From contig NZ_CP019304.1 in NCBI RefSeq assembly GCF_001969265.1, forward strand, positions 3,720,001 through 3,784,000: 64,000 bases of DNA, read 5' to 3'. This DNA comes from Arthrobacter sp. QXT-31. Its GTDB lineage: Bacteria > Actinomycetota > Actinomycetes > Actinomycetales > Micrococcaceae. This document shows positions 53,034-61,732 of this stretch, piece after piece. The notes beneath the pieces were generated by a model that did not search any database, had not been told where the DNA came from, and worked only from the letters and a program-made list of their open reading frames with translations. The first letter of the stretch is position 1; the number at the start of each line of letters is the position of its first letter. Both the position numbers and the translations under genes were made by a program.

Positions 53034-53746
53034 TGGAATGGTTCCTGGCCAACAGCTCCATGGTCTTCGAACGGGCCGGCCAGCACCTGGTCCTGGCCCT
53101 GGTCCCGATGGTCCTGGGCCTGCTGATCTCCGTTCCGCTGGCCCAGTTGTCGCGGCGGCACAGCGCACTCCGGCATTTCGTGACCACGGTGAGTTCCCTG
53201 CTCTACACCATCCCCTCGCTGGCGCTGTTCATCATCCTGCCGCCGCTGCTGGGAACCCGGATCCTGGACCCGCTGAACGTCATTGTCGCGCTGACCATCT
53301 ACGCAGTGGCACTGCTCGTGCGGGCGGCCATGGATGCCTTCGACTCCGTGGACGATGACCTCCGGCAGGCAGCCGTCGCCATGGGATACAAACCGGCCGC
53401 GCGGTTCCTGCAGATCGACCTGCCCCTGTCCCTGCCCGTGATGTTCGCCGGCCTGCGCGTGGTGTCGGTGAGCAACATTTCACTCGTGAGTGTCGCCGCC
53501 CTGCTGGGTGTCGGAAACCTGGGAATGCTGTTCACGGACGGGCTGCAGCGGAACTTCGTCACCGAAGTGGTGGTGGGGATTGTCGCCATCCTGCTGCTGG
53601 CCCTGGTGATGGACGCGCTGCTCGTGGTCCTGGAACGGGTCCTCACGCCGTGGACCCGGGCCGGGGCCGTGCGGACCGACGCCAACGCCAAGACCGGGGC
53701 CGAATTCATTGCCGATGCCAAAGTGCACGCGGGGGCCGGCTCATGA
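53033..53746 (+). CDS. Osmoprotectant ABC importer, permease 1 (OpuCB type)
   Basis: 237 residues with five to six membrane helices. The coupling loop is DAFDSVDDDLRQAAVAMGYKPAARFLQIDLPLSLPVMFAG, matching the EAA motif (EA...G...P) that docks the ATPase. LYTIPSLALFIILPPLLG is typical for OpuCB/YehW permeases. The ATG shares one base with the ATPase stop (TGATG), and the end overlaps the second permease by 4 nt. Confidence 0.92.
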   Translation: MEWFLANSSMVFERAGQHLVLALVPMVLGLLISVPLAQLSRRHSALRHFVTTVSSLLYTIPSLALFIILPPLLGTRILDPLNVIVALTIYAVALLVRAAMDAFDSVDDDLRQAAVAMGYKPAARFLQIDLPLSLPVMFAGLRVVSVSNISLVSVAALLGVGNLGMLFTDGLQRNFVTEVVVGIVAILLLALVMDALLVVLERVLTPWTRAGAVRTDANAKTGAEFIADAKVHAGAGS

Positions 53747-54486
53747 ACCTCTTCACCCAAACCTTCGCGTGGCTCGCCGATCCCGCTCACTGGTCCGGAC
53801 CTGGCGGGATTCTCGCCCGGCTGCTCGAACACCTGCAGTACAGCGGACTGGTCCTGATCATCGCCGCCGCCATTGCGGTCCCCGTGGGCCTCTACATCGG
53901 GCATACGGGCAGGGGGCGCGTGGTGGCGGTGGCCGTAGCCGGCGCGCTTCGCGCACTGCCCACCCTCGGACTGCTGGTGCTGTTCGCCCTGATCGCCGGA
54001 AGCGGCCTGATGCCGCCGGTGTGGGCGCTGGTCATCCTGACCGTGCCGCCGCTGCTGGCCGGCACGTACGCCGGCATTTCGAGCGTGGACCGCAACGTGG
54101 TGGACGCCGCCCGCGCCATGGGCATGAAAGAGCTGCAGGTCCTGTTCGGCGTGGAAGTGCCGAACGGGCTGCTGGTGATGTTCGGCGGCGTGCGCACCGC
54201 GGTGCTGCAGGTGATCGCCACCGTGTCGGTGGTGGCCTACCTTCCCCTGGGCGGCCTGGGACGCTACCTGTTCGACGGGCTGGTGCTCCAGGATTTCCCC
54301 CGGATGCTGGCGGGTTCGCTGCTTATCGCGGCGCTGGCGATCGTCGTCGACCTTGTCCTGGCGGCCGTGCAGCGGCTGGTCGTTTCACCCGGACTTTCCA
54401 CACGTTCCAAAGGTGGCCGCAAGGCCGCCACCGATCTCTCGGCTGCCGCGCCCGCGGCGGCCGCTGTTCAAGGAGGCACCGCATGA
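53743..54486 (+). CDS. Osmoprotectant ABC importer, permease 2 (OpuCD type)
   Basis: 247 residues with about six membrane helices, a paralogue of permease 1. ALRALPTLGLLVLFALIAGSG corresponds to the conserved helix of permease 1, and VDRNVVDAARAMGMKELQVLFGVEVPNGLLVMFGG is the EAA loop. The Ala-rich C-terminal 35 residues are extra. Overlaps of 4 nt on both sides indicate tight translational coupling. Confidence 0.92.
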   Translation: MNLFTQTFAWLADPAHWSGPGGILARLLEHLQYSGLVLIIAAAIAVPVGLYIGHTGRGRVVAVAVAGALRALPTLGLLVLFALIAGSGLMPPVWALVILTVPPLLAGTYAGISSVDRNVVDAARAMGMKELQVLFGVEVPNGLLVMFGGVRTAVLQVIATVSVVAYLPLGGLGRYLFDGLVLQDFPRMLAGSLLIAALAIVVDLVLAAVQRLVVSPGLSTRSKGGRKAATDLSAAAPAAAAVQGGTA

Positions 54487-55442
54487 AGTATCCCGTCCGC
54501 ACGACTCTTACCCGCCGTGGCCTGGGCGGCCTCGCCGCCGGTGTCGGCGTCGCCCTGGCGCTTTCCGCGTGTGGCGGGGGCGGGGACCCCCTGTCGGGTC
54601 CGACCACCAGCGCGGGAACCGCGGCAGCGGGCGGTTCCCTGATCGTCGGCTCTGCCGACTTCCCGGAAAGCCAGATTATCGCCGAGATCTACGCCGGCGC
54701 CCTGAACGCGGCCGGCGTCACTGCCACCACCAAGCCAAACATCGGCTCCCGTGAAATCTACTTCAAGGCCGTGCAGGACGGATCGGTGGACGTGGTTCCG
54801 GACTATTCCGGCAACCTTCTCTCGCACGTGGATGCGGAGGCTGCCGAGGTCACGCCGGAAGACATCTACAAGGCGCTTCCGGGCAAGCTGCCGCAGGGAC
54901 TCGCCGTGCTGGAGCCGTCCAAAGCGGAGAACAAGGACGCCATGGTGGTCACCAAGGCCACCGCCGAAAAGCACCAACTCAAGTCCATCGAGGACCTTGC
55001 CAAGGTCTGCAAGGACCTGACCTTGGGGGCACCGGCCACCTTTGAAACCCGTCCCTACGGGTTCCCGGGGCTCAAGAAGAACTACGGCTGCGAACTCAAG
55101 GGGCTGAAACCCTTCAGCGACGGCGGCGGCAACCTGACCCTGCAGGCGCTCCTGAGCGACGAGGTCCAGGTGGCCGACATCTACACCACCACGCCGTCCA
55201 TCGCGGACAACGACCTCGTGGTGCTGGAGGACCCGAAGAACAACTTCAAGGCCCAGCAGGTCCTGCCGCTCTACAACGACGCCAAGGTGACCGACAAGGC
55301 CAAGGAAGCGCTCAACAACGTGTCCAGGACCCTCACCACGGAGGACCTGATCAACCTCAACCGTGCGGTCAGCGGAAGCCAGAAGCAGAACGCCAAGGAC
55401 GCGGCCACGGCGTGGCTGAAGGACAAGGGCATCGTCAAGTAG
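54483..55442 (+). CDS. Osmoprotectant ABC importer, substrate-binding lipoprotein (OpuCC type)
   Basis: 319 residues. The signal peptide begins with a twin-arginine-like TRRGLGG before the hydrophobic stretch and ends in lipobox LSAC (Cys32). The mature domain starts LIVGSADFPESQIIAEIYAGAL, the family start, and has GSREIYFKAVQDGSVDVVPDYSG, typical of quaternary-amine binding proteins. Its ligand should be glycine betaine, choline, carnitine or proline betaine. The gene ends the operon and is followed by a 20-bp inverted repeat. Confidence 0.93.
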   Translation: MKYPVRTTLTRRGLGGLAAGVGVALALSACGGGGDPLSGPTTSAGTAAAGGSLIVGSADFPESQIIAEIYAGALNAAGVTATTKPNIGSREIYFKAVQDGSVDVVPDYSGNLLSHVDAEAAEVTPEDIYKALPGKLPQGLAVLEPSKAENKDAMVVTKATAEKHQLKSIEDLAKVCKDLTLGAPATFETRPYGFPGLKKNYGCELKGLKPFSDGGGNLTLQALLSDEVQVADIYTTTPSIADNDLVVLEDPKNNFKAQQVLPLYNDAKVTDKAKEALNNVSRTLTTEDLINLNRAVSGSQKQNAKDAATAWLKDKGIVK

Positions 55443-55462
55443 CCCCGGGCGGATCCAACTCA

Positions 55463-55510
55463 CTCGCAGTTGTTGCCGTTTTGAACCCCCAAAACGGCAA
55501 CAACTGCGAG
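55463..55510 (+). terminator. Perfect 20-bp inverted repeat after the osmoprotectant operon
   Basis: Arms 55463-55482 and 55491-55510 are exact complements with an 8-nt loop, with a TTTT/AAAA step at the loop side. No T-tract follows the right arm. It starts 20 nt past the operon stop, so it can serve as terminator or mRNA end stabiliser; it might also be a dispersed palindromic element. Confidence 0.7.
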
Positions 55511-55584
55511 CTACTTGGAGGTGGGCGACCGCAATCGTCAACCGCGTGTGAGGCACGTCTCCCCGAAGTACATCCCGCTTGTGG

Positions 55585-55590
55585 CATATT
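55585..55590 (+). promoter_or_regulatory. Weak -10 hexamer CATATT, leaderless aminotransferase start
   Basis: CATATT ends 6 nt before ATG 55597; it departs from TANNNT at the first base. Confidence 0.35.
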
Positions 55591-55596
55591 TGATGG

Positions 55597-56817
55597 ATGG
55601 CAGAATTCAAGCAGTCCACCAAGCTTCATAATGTCCTGTACGACATCCGTGGACCGATTCTTCAGGCCGCCCAGCAGATGGAGGCAGAGGGCCACCGGAT
55701 CCTCAAACTGAACATCGGCAACCCCGCACCCTTCGGTTTTGAAGCGCCGGACGCGATCCTGGTGGACATGATCCGCCACCTGCCCAACGCCCAGGGCTAC
55801 AGCGATTCCCGCGGCATCTTCTCGGCCCGCACCGCCGTCTCGCAGTACTACCAGACCCGCGGCATCCAGAGCATCCACGTGGACGACATCTACCTGGGCA
55901 ACGGCGTCAGCGAGCTCATCACCATGTCGCTGATGGCCCTGCTCGAAGAGGGCGACGAGATCCTGATCCCCACCCCGGACTATCCGCTGTGGACCGCGTC
56001 GGTGGCGCTGGCCGGCGGCCGTCCCACCCACTACCTCTGCGACGAAGAGTCCGGCTGGCAGCCTGACCTGGAAGACCTCGAAGCCAAGATCACGCCCCGC
56101 ACCAAGGGGATCGTGGTCATCAACCCGAACAACCCCACCGGCGCCGTGTACCCCGAGGACACACTGCGGAAGATCGTGGCCCTGGCGGAAAAGCACGGCC
56201 TGGTGATCTTCGCCGACGAGATCTACGAGAAGATTCTTTATGACGACGCCGTTCATGTGAACCTGGCGGGGCTCACCGGCGACGACGTGCTGTGCCTGAC
56301 CTTCAGCGGGCTGTCCAAGGCCTACCGCGTCTGCGGTTACCGGGCGGGGTGGATGGCCATCTCCGGGCCCAAGAAGGAAGCCGCGGACTACCTTGAAGGC
56401 ATCAACCTGCTGGCCAACATGCGGCTCTGCGCCAACGTCCCGGCCCAGCACGCCATCCAGACTGCCCTGGGCGGATACCAAAGCATCAACGACCTCATCC
56501 TGCCCGGCGGGCGCCTGCTGGAGCAGCGGAACAAGGCGTACGACATGCTCAACGCCATCCCCGGCGTCAGCACCCAGCAGGCGCGGGGAGCCCTTTACCT
56601 GTTTCCCAAGCTGGACCCTGAGGTCTACAGCATCCGGGACGACGAAAAGTTCGTGCTGGACCTGCTCAAGGAACAGAAGATCCTCGTTTCCCACGGCCGT
56701 GCGTTCAACTGGGTACGGCCAGACCACTTCCGGATGGTCACCCTGCCGAACGTCAAGGACATCGAGGAAGCAATTGGCCGGATGGGAGACTTCCTCAGCA
56801 GGTATCAGGGGAATTAG
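55597..56817 (+). CDS. PLP-dependent aminotransferase, class I/II (AlaA-like)
   Basis: 406 residues. The PLP lysine lies in FSGLSKAYRVCGYRAGWM, and the cofactor-contacting VINPNNPTGAVYP and FADEIYEKILYDD segments are intact. The N-terminus (VLYDIRGPILQAAQQMEAEGHRILKLNIGNPAPFGFEAPD) matches alanine transaminases such as E. coli AlaA, which convert pyruvate and glutamate to alanine. The annotation as AlaA-like rests on this segment. The PPK2 gene follows after 35 bp with its own ribosome binding site. Confidence 0.92.
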   Translation: MAEFKQSTKLHNVLYDIRGPILQAAQQMEAEGHRILKLNIGNPAPFGFEAPDAILVDMIRHLPNAQGYSDSRGIFSARTAVSQYYQTRGIQSIHVDDIYLGNGVSELITMSLMALLEEGDEILIPTPDYPLWTASVALAGGRPTHYLCDEESGWQPDLEDLEAKITPRTKGIVVINPNNPTGAVYPEDTLRKIVALAEKHGLVIFADEIYEKILYDDAVHVNLAGLTGDDVLCLTFSGLSKAYRVCGYRAGWMAISGPKKEAADYLEGINLLANMRLCANVPAQHAIQTALGGYQSINDLILPGGRLLEQRNKAYDMLNAIPGVSTQQARGALYLFPKLDPEVYSIRDDEKFVLDLLKEQKILVSHGRAFNWVRPDHFRMVTLPNVKDIEEAIGRMGDFLSRYQGN

Positions 56818-56852
56818 CCTTTACCCACAGACAACAGTGGAAAGAGGTCCCC

Positions 56853-57707
56853 ATGGCCAGCGTTGCGGAATTCACGAAGTTCCCCTCCGAATCCCTGAAA
56901 GTCGGCAAGGGATTCAAGCTGGCGGATGTGGACCCGAATGCCACTCCCGGTTACCCCGGAAACAAGGCCGACGGCGAAACGCTCCTTGAGGAGCTCGATG
57001 ACAAACTCGCGGATCTTCAGGAGAAGCTGTTTGCCGAGTCCAAGTTCGGCGGCACCAAGCGTGTCCTGCTGATCCTGCAGGGAATGGACACGGCCGGCAA
57101 AGGCGGAATCGTGAAGCACGTCCTGGGTGCGATGGACCCGCAGGGCGTGCAGTTCAAGTCCTTCAAGGCCCCCACGCCTGAAGAAAAGGCCTACGACTTT
57201 CTGTGGCGCATCGAAAAGGAAGTCCCGGCCGCCGGCATGCTGGGGGTCTTTGACCGGTCCCACTACGAGGATGTCCTGATCCACAGGGTTCACCGCTGGG
57301 CAGACCCGAAGGAACTGGAGCGCCGCTACCGGTCGATCAACGAGTTTGAGGCCAGGCAGGCTGCCGTGGGCACGAAGATCATTAAGGTGATGCTGCACAT
57401 CAGCAACGAGGAGCAGAAGGAACGGCTGCTGGCCCGGCTGGACAATCCCGCGAAGCACTGGAAGTACAACACCGGGGACCTGAAGCAGCGGGCTTTCTGG
57501 GACGACTACATGGAGGCGTACCAGGCGGTATTCGACGAAACCAACACCGACCACGCGCCCTGGTACGTCGTGCCCGCCAGCAAGAAATGGTATGCCCGCA
57601 TCGCCGTGCAGCAGCTGCTGCTGGAGGGTCTCGGTGAGCTTGAACTGGAATGGCCCAAGGCCGAGTTCGATGTGGAAGCCGAGCGCCGCCTCGTCGAGCG
57701 GTCCTGA
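56853..57707 (+). CDS. Polyphosphate kinase 2 family protein
   Basis: 284 residues, a single PPK2 domain. Walker A is GMDTAGKGG near 76, Walker B/lid region GVFDRSHYEDVL near 132 with the Arg and Asp of the active site, and KHWKYNTGDLKQRAFWDDYMEAY near 205 forms the conserved lid module. PPK2 enzymes phosphorylate nucleoside mono- or diphosphates with polyphosphate; the subclass cannot be fixed by eye. GGAAAGAGG precedes ATG 56853. Confidence 0.92.
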   Translation: MASVAEFTKFPSESLKVGKGFKLADVDPNATPGYPGNKADGETLLEELDDKLADLQEKLFAESKFGGTKRVLLILQGMDTAGKGGIVKHVLGAMDPQGVQFKSFKAPTPEEKAYDFLWRIEKEVPAAGMLGVFDRSHYEDVLIHRVHRWADPKELERRYRSINEFEARQAAVGTKIIKVMLHISNEEQKERLLARLDNPAKHWKYNTGDLKQRAFWDDYMEAYQAVFDETNTDHAPWYVVPASKKWYARIAVQQLLLEGLGELELEWPKAEFDVEAERRLVERS

Positions 57708-57786
57708 GACCGGGCGGCCCTGAGCCGGCCGTCCTGAGGTCGAACGGTCGAGCCGGGCTTAGTCCCCGGCTAAGTTCGCCTGGCGC

Positions 57787-58044
57787 TCAGCCGTCTTTGC
57801 GGGCTGCCGCAAGCCGCTTCCTGGCGCCTTCCAGCCATTCCTCGCAGCGCCGCGCCAAAGCCTCGCCCCGCTCCCACAAGGCCAGGGAGTCCTCGAGGCT
57901 GGTCCCGCCGGCCTCCAGCTTGGAGACCACGGCCACCAGCTGTTCCCGTGCTTCCTCGTAGCTGAGGGCATCGATGTCCGGAGGGAGTGCGGGGCCGGGC
58001 TGGGGTGCGCTGTCCGGGTGATCTGTGCTGTTCGCGTCTGTCAT
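57787..58044 (-). CDS. xseB: Exodeoxyribonuclease VII small subunit
   Basis: 85 residues. The core [52 protein letters not shown] is the XseB helical hairpin. Several copies bind one XseA to form the nuclease that degrades single-stranded DNA. ATG 58044 follows AGGAAG. It lies 62 bp after xseA in the same direction. Confidence 0.96.
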   Translation of the reverse strand: MTDANSTDHPDSAPQPGPALPPDIDALSYEEAREQLVAVVSKLEAGGTSLEDSLALWERGEALARRCEEWLEGARKRLAAARKDG

Positions 58045-58106
58045 TCTTCCTGGCCTGTCATGTTCGTAAAGGGGTCAAATTGGTGCCGGCGTACTGCAGG
58101 CGCTTA

Positions 58107-59390
58107 TTACGGCGTCCCGGTGGATTCCGCGCCAAACCGCCCGCCGGCCACCCGCACGGAGAGCGCGGTGCCCGCCGGGGCCTGGGACGGCTGGCGGACG
58201 ACTGCCCCGGCGGACCCGGGCAGCTGTACGACGGCATAACCGCGGTCGAGGGTTTGTTGCGGTGACAATGCCCGGACCTGCGCCTGGAGGTGGACCAACT
58301 GGTCGGAAGCCCTGGTCAACGCAGCACCGATGGCCGCGGTGGAGCGCCGGGCCAGCCGTTCCACGTCTTCCGCGCGCGCCGTGATCATGCTCTCCGGAGC
58401 CGCGAGGACCGGACGGGACCGGATCGCCGCCAGGCGGTCCGTTTCACGGGCCACCAACAGCGTGACGGAGCGGCGGAGCTGGGCTTCGGCCTGCCGCACC
58501 CGGGCAAGTTCTTCCGAGACTTCCGGCACGATCCTTTTGGCAGCGTCCGTGGGCGTAGAGGCCCGGAGGTCGGCGACGTCGTCCAGGATGGGCCGGTCCG
58601 CCTCGTGTCCGATCGCGCTGACCACAGGAGTCACCGCGGCAGCCACGGCGCGGATGAGTTCCTCACTGCTGAAAGGCAACAGGTCCTCGAGCGCGCCGCC
58701 GCCGCGGGCGATCACGATCACGTCGACCTCGGGACGGGCATCAAGTTCTCGCAATGCCTTGACCATTTGCGATACGGCGGTGTTGCCCTGCACCGCGACT
58801 TCGCGGATCTCGAACTCAACTGCCGGCCAGCGCAGGGCCGCGTTGCGCAGCACGTCCTTCTTGGCGTCGGAATCGCGGCCCGTGATGAGCCCGATCCGGT
58901 GGGGGAGGAGCGGCAGGCGCTTTTTCCGCGACTCGGCAAACAGTCCTTCCGCGGCCAGGGCATGGCGCAGCCGCTCTATCCGGGCGAGGAGATCGCCGAG
59001 CCCCACAGGGCGGATGTCCTTCACGGACATGTTCAGGCGCCCGGTCTTGAGCCAAAACTCGGCCTTGAGCAGTGCCACCACGCGGCTCCCGCGCTCAAGC
59101 GGCGTCTCCTGCCGGTCGAGCAGCTTTGACCAGATCGACGCCGGCAGTGAGATCTCGGCGTCCACGTCCCGGAGCGTGAGGAACGCGCTGCCTCCGCGCC
59201 GGTTCAGTTCAATGACCTGCCCTTCAACCCAGGCTGCCGGCGCACGCTCGATGTGGGTCTTGAGCTTCTGGGAGAGCAACTGCAGCGGCCACGGGTTGTC
59301 CGGGCTTGTGTCGGCGGCGGTGGCCGGCACTGTGCTGGCCCGGGGCGCAGGAGCGGTGCCGGGTACAGGGACGGTGGCGTTTTCAGCCAT
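58107..59390 (-). CDS. xseA: Exodeoxyribonuclease VII large subunit
   Basis: 427 residues. An N-terminal OB fold (WVEGQVIELNRRGGSAFLTLRDVDAEISLP) is followed by the catalytic domain with ARGGGALEDLLPFSSEELIRAV, the conserved active-site segment, and by VSAIGHEADRPILDDVADLRASTPTDAA. A long coiled coil follows and the end (LDRGYAVVQ) is conserved. ATG 59390 is chosen; the frame is open further upstream but that part is not XseA-like. A weak ribosome binding site only. Confidence 0.96.
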   Translation of the reverse strand: MAENATVPVPGTAPAPRASTVPATAADTSPDNPWPLQLLSQKLKTHIERAPAAWVEGQVIELNRRGGSAFLTLRDVDAEISLPASIWSKLLDRQETPLERGSRVVALLKAEFWLKTGRLNMSVKDIRPVGLGDLLARIERLRHALAAEGLFAESRKKRLPLLPHRIGLITGRDSDAKKDVLRNAALRWPAVEFEIREVAVQGNTAVSQMVKALRELDARPEVDVIVIARGGGALEDLLPFSSEELIRAVAAAVTPVVSAIGHEADRPILDDVADLRASTPTDAAKRIVPEVSEELARVRQAEAQLRRSVTLLVARETDRLAAIRSRPVLAAPESMITARAEDVERLARRSTAAIGAALTRASDQLVHLQAQVRALSPQQTLDRGYAVVQLPGSAGAVVRQPSQAPAGTALSVRVAGGRFGAESTGTP

Positions 59391-59645
59391 GTGCAGCCCC
59401 GGTGGCGGCAGATGCCAGGTGCATGGTCGCGGTCCTTTGCCTGTGGATGGTGCGCGGTGGGATACGTGCTGTGGGACAGATACTGCGGGGTAGATAGCGG
59501 GCGGTGGGTTAATCAACTCTATCCATAGCTGTACCACCGGCCGCTGACATTGTTGGCAGCGGCAGCGTGGTTGGTATCCCGGCAATTCACATCGCCGACA
59601 TTATTGATCGCCACACATTTTTGATAGCACCGGGGCGCGCCTAGG

Positions 59646-60560
59646 ATGGCAGTGTCCTGCCGACCAGCCAGGCACCCGACCAGCCGAGAAACCCGACCAG
59701 CTAGGAAGCCCTTGCGTTCATTTCTTGCGGCCTTGGCCGTCATCCTTGGCCTCCTCCTTTCCGCCGCCGCCGTGCCGGCCATCTGGGTGGACCGCAACAT
59801 TGTGCAGGAGAATGGCTTCGTTGCCCTGGCGGCACCGCTGGGGAAGGACCCGGACTTCCAGAAGCGCCTGGCGACGGCCGCCGTCAACAGCATTGATGCC
59901 GGCGGGACCGTCCCTCCGCAGGTGGCCGGACTGGTCCGGCCGGTGCTGGAATCGGCGGCGACCTCACTGACAGGACTGCCCGAGTACCCGGCCGCCTGGG
60001 AAGAAACGCTGCGGAAGAGCCACCGCCTGAACTTCACCGATCCGGCGTCGCTTCCGCCCGAAGCGGATTCCAGTACGTCGCTGACCCTGGACGTCGCACC
60101 ACTTGTCGCGCTCGCAGCCAAGCAGGTTTCCCGCCAGGTGGGTGTTCCGCTGGAGGCTCCGGGCCAGACTCTGGTGAACATCGGCCAGGCGAACCAGCGC
60201 CAACTGGTTGAACAGGTCACCGCCTACTCGCCGCTCGGATACAGCCTGGCCGTCGGCGCCGGAGTGGCCTTCCTTTTGGCCCTCGTGGCAGCCCGGCGGC
60301 GGTGGAAGGTCCTGGCCGGCATAGGGGTGGGTGCACTGGTGGTTGCCGGCTTGTGGGCGCTGGTATCCCGCTGGGCCGCCGACCTTGTCATCGCCACGGC
60401 CAGCGGCAACGAAATGGCAGACCTCTTTAAGCGGGAGTTCGTCGCTGCTTCGGCTGCCGGGTTTGCGTCCTGGACGCTGGCGACGGCGATCGCGGGTGGC
60501 GTCCTGGTGGCGGCAGGCGTGCTGATCAGGGTGGTCGGAGGTCCGGCCCGCAGGCGGTAA
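59646..60560 (+). CDS. Hypothetical membrane protein upstream of ispH
   Basis: 304 residues. One membrane helix near residues 25-47, a large external region (about 50-195), then three helices at about 198-215, 222-242 and 268-292. The layout is that of an anchored protein with a long external loop. An uncharacterised gene stands in the matching place between xseA and ispH in mycobacteria as well (Rv1109c region). The start is uncertain: ATG 59646 or a later codon such as TTG 59713. Confidence 0.72.
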   Translation: MAVSCRPARHPTSRETRPARKPLRSFLAALAVILGLLLSAAAVPAIWVDRNIVQENGFVALAAPLGKDPDFQKRLATAAVNSIDAGGTVPPQVAGLVRPVLESAATSLTGLPEYPAAWEETLRKSHRLNFTDPASLPPEADSSTSLTLDVAPLVALAAKQVSRQVGVPLEAPGQTLVNIGQANQRQLVEQVTAYSPLGYSLAVGAGVAFLLALVAARRRWKVLAGIGVGALVVAGLWALVSRWAADLVIATASGNEMADLFKREFVAASAAGFASWTLATAIAGGVLVAAGVLIRVVGGPARRR

Positions 60561-60607
60561 ACTGCGGGCAGACAGAGGGCCAGCCCGGGGTCCTGCCGCC
60601 CAGCCGG

Positions 60608-60613
60608 TAGCAT
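60608..60613 (+). promoter_or_regulatory. -10 hexamer TAGCAT, leaderless ispH start
   Basis: TAGCAT ends 6 nt before ATG 60620. Confidence 0.5.
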
Positions 60614-60619
60614 GGAGCA

Positions 60620-61696
60620 ATGACTTCCTCAGCCGTTTCCCTTTCGATGCCAACCGTCCCGCGCCGGCGGCGTTCGCCGGAGGAAGTGCTCGCGGCGGCA
60701 CCGGTCCCCGGCCCGAAGAAGGTCTTGCTGGCAGCCCCGCGCGGATACTGTGCGGGCGTGGACCGCGCGGTCATCGCCGTCGAAAAGGCCCTGCAGCACT
60801 ACGGGCCGCCCGTATATGTCCGGAAGCAGATTGTCCACAACGTGCACGTCGTCAGCTCCCTGGAGGAGCAGGGGGCCATCTTCGTGGACGAGACGGATGA
60901 AGTGCCCGAAGGTGCCCTGGTCATCTTTTCCGCCCACGGCGTGTCCCCGGCTGTGGTCCAGTCGGCGGAGGACCGCGGGCTGCGCACGATCGATGCGACC
61001 TGCCCCCTCGTGACCAAGGTGCACAAGGAGGCCGTCCGCTTCGCCAAGGATGACTTCGACATCCTCCTGATCGGCCACGACGGCCACGAAGAGGTGGAAG
61101 GAACGTCCGGCGAGGCTCCCGACCACATCCAGATCATCAATGGTCCCCACGAGGTGGACAAGGTGACGGTTCGGGATCCGGAAAAGGTCATCTGGCTTTC
61201 CCAGACCACGCTCAGCGTGGACGAGACCATGGAAACCGTCCGGCTGCTCAAGGAGCGGTTCCCCACGCTCCAGGACCCGCCCAGCGACGACATCTGTTAT
61301 GCCACGACCAACCGCCAGGTGGCCATCAAGAAGATCGCACCGCAGGCCGATCTGGTGATCGTGGTCGGTTCGGCAAACTCCTCCAACTCCGTCCGCCTGG
61401 TGGAAGTGGCGCTCGAATACGGCGCCAAGGCGTCATACCGTGTGGACTTTGCCAACGAGGTGGACGAGTCCTGGTTCGAGGGTGTTGCCACGGTGGGCGT
61501 AACGTCCGGTGCCTCTGTTCCGGAGGTCCTGGTCAAGGATGTGCTCCGCCTCCTGGCCGATTACGGCTACGACGCCGTCGAAGAGATTGTGACTGCCGAG
61601 GAAGACCTGCTCTTCTCCCTGCCCAAGGAACTCCGCGCGACGCTCAAGGAAGCGGGGGACGTCTCCCGCGCCCTCGGCGGACGCCGCTCGCGCTAG
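60620..61696 (+). CDS. ispH: 4-hydroxy-3-methylbut-2-enyl diphosphate reductase
   Basis: 358 residues. The last enzyme of the MEP pathway, giving IPP and DMAPP. The three iron-sulfur cysteines are Cys44 ([10 protein letters not shown]), Cys128 ([10 protein letters not shown]) and Cys226 ([11 protein letters not shown]); the substrate-side motifs [16 protein letters not shown] and SSNSVRLVE are intact. A 30-residue N-terminal extension rich in Pro and Arg precedes the domain. The start is leaderless in type. Confidence 0.97.
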   Translation: MTSSAVSLSMPTVPRRRRSPEEVLAAAPVPGPKKVLLAAPRGYCAGVDRAVIAVEKALQHYGPPVYVRKQIVHNVHVVSSLEEQGAIFVDETDEVPEGALVIFSAHGVSPAVVQSAEDRGLRTIDATCPLVTKVHKEAVRFAKDDFDILLIGHDGHEEVEGTSGEAPDHIQIINGPHEVDKVTVRDPEKVIWLSQTTLSVDETMETVRLLKERFPTLQDPPSDDICYATTNRQVAIKKIAPQADLVIVVGSANSSNSVRLVEVALEYGAKASYRVDFANEVDESWFEGVATVGVTSGASVPEVLVKDVLRLLADYGYDAVEEIVTAEEDLLFSLPKELRATLKEAGDVSRALGGRRSR

Positions 61697-61732
61697 GACG
61701 ACCGCGAGCAGGCGTCCGCCCGGCGGATCCCC

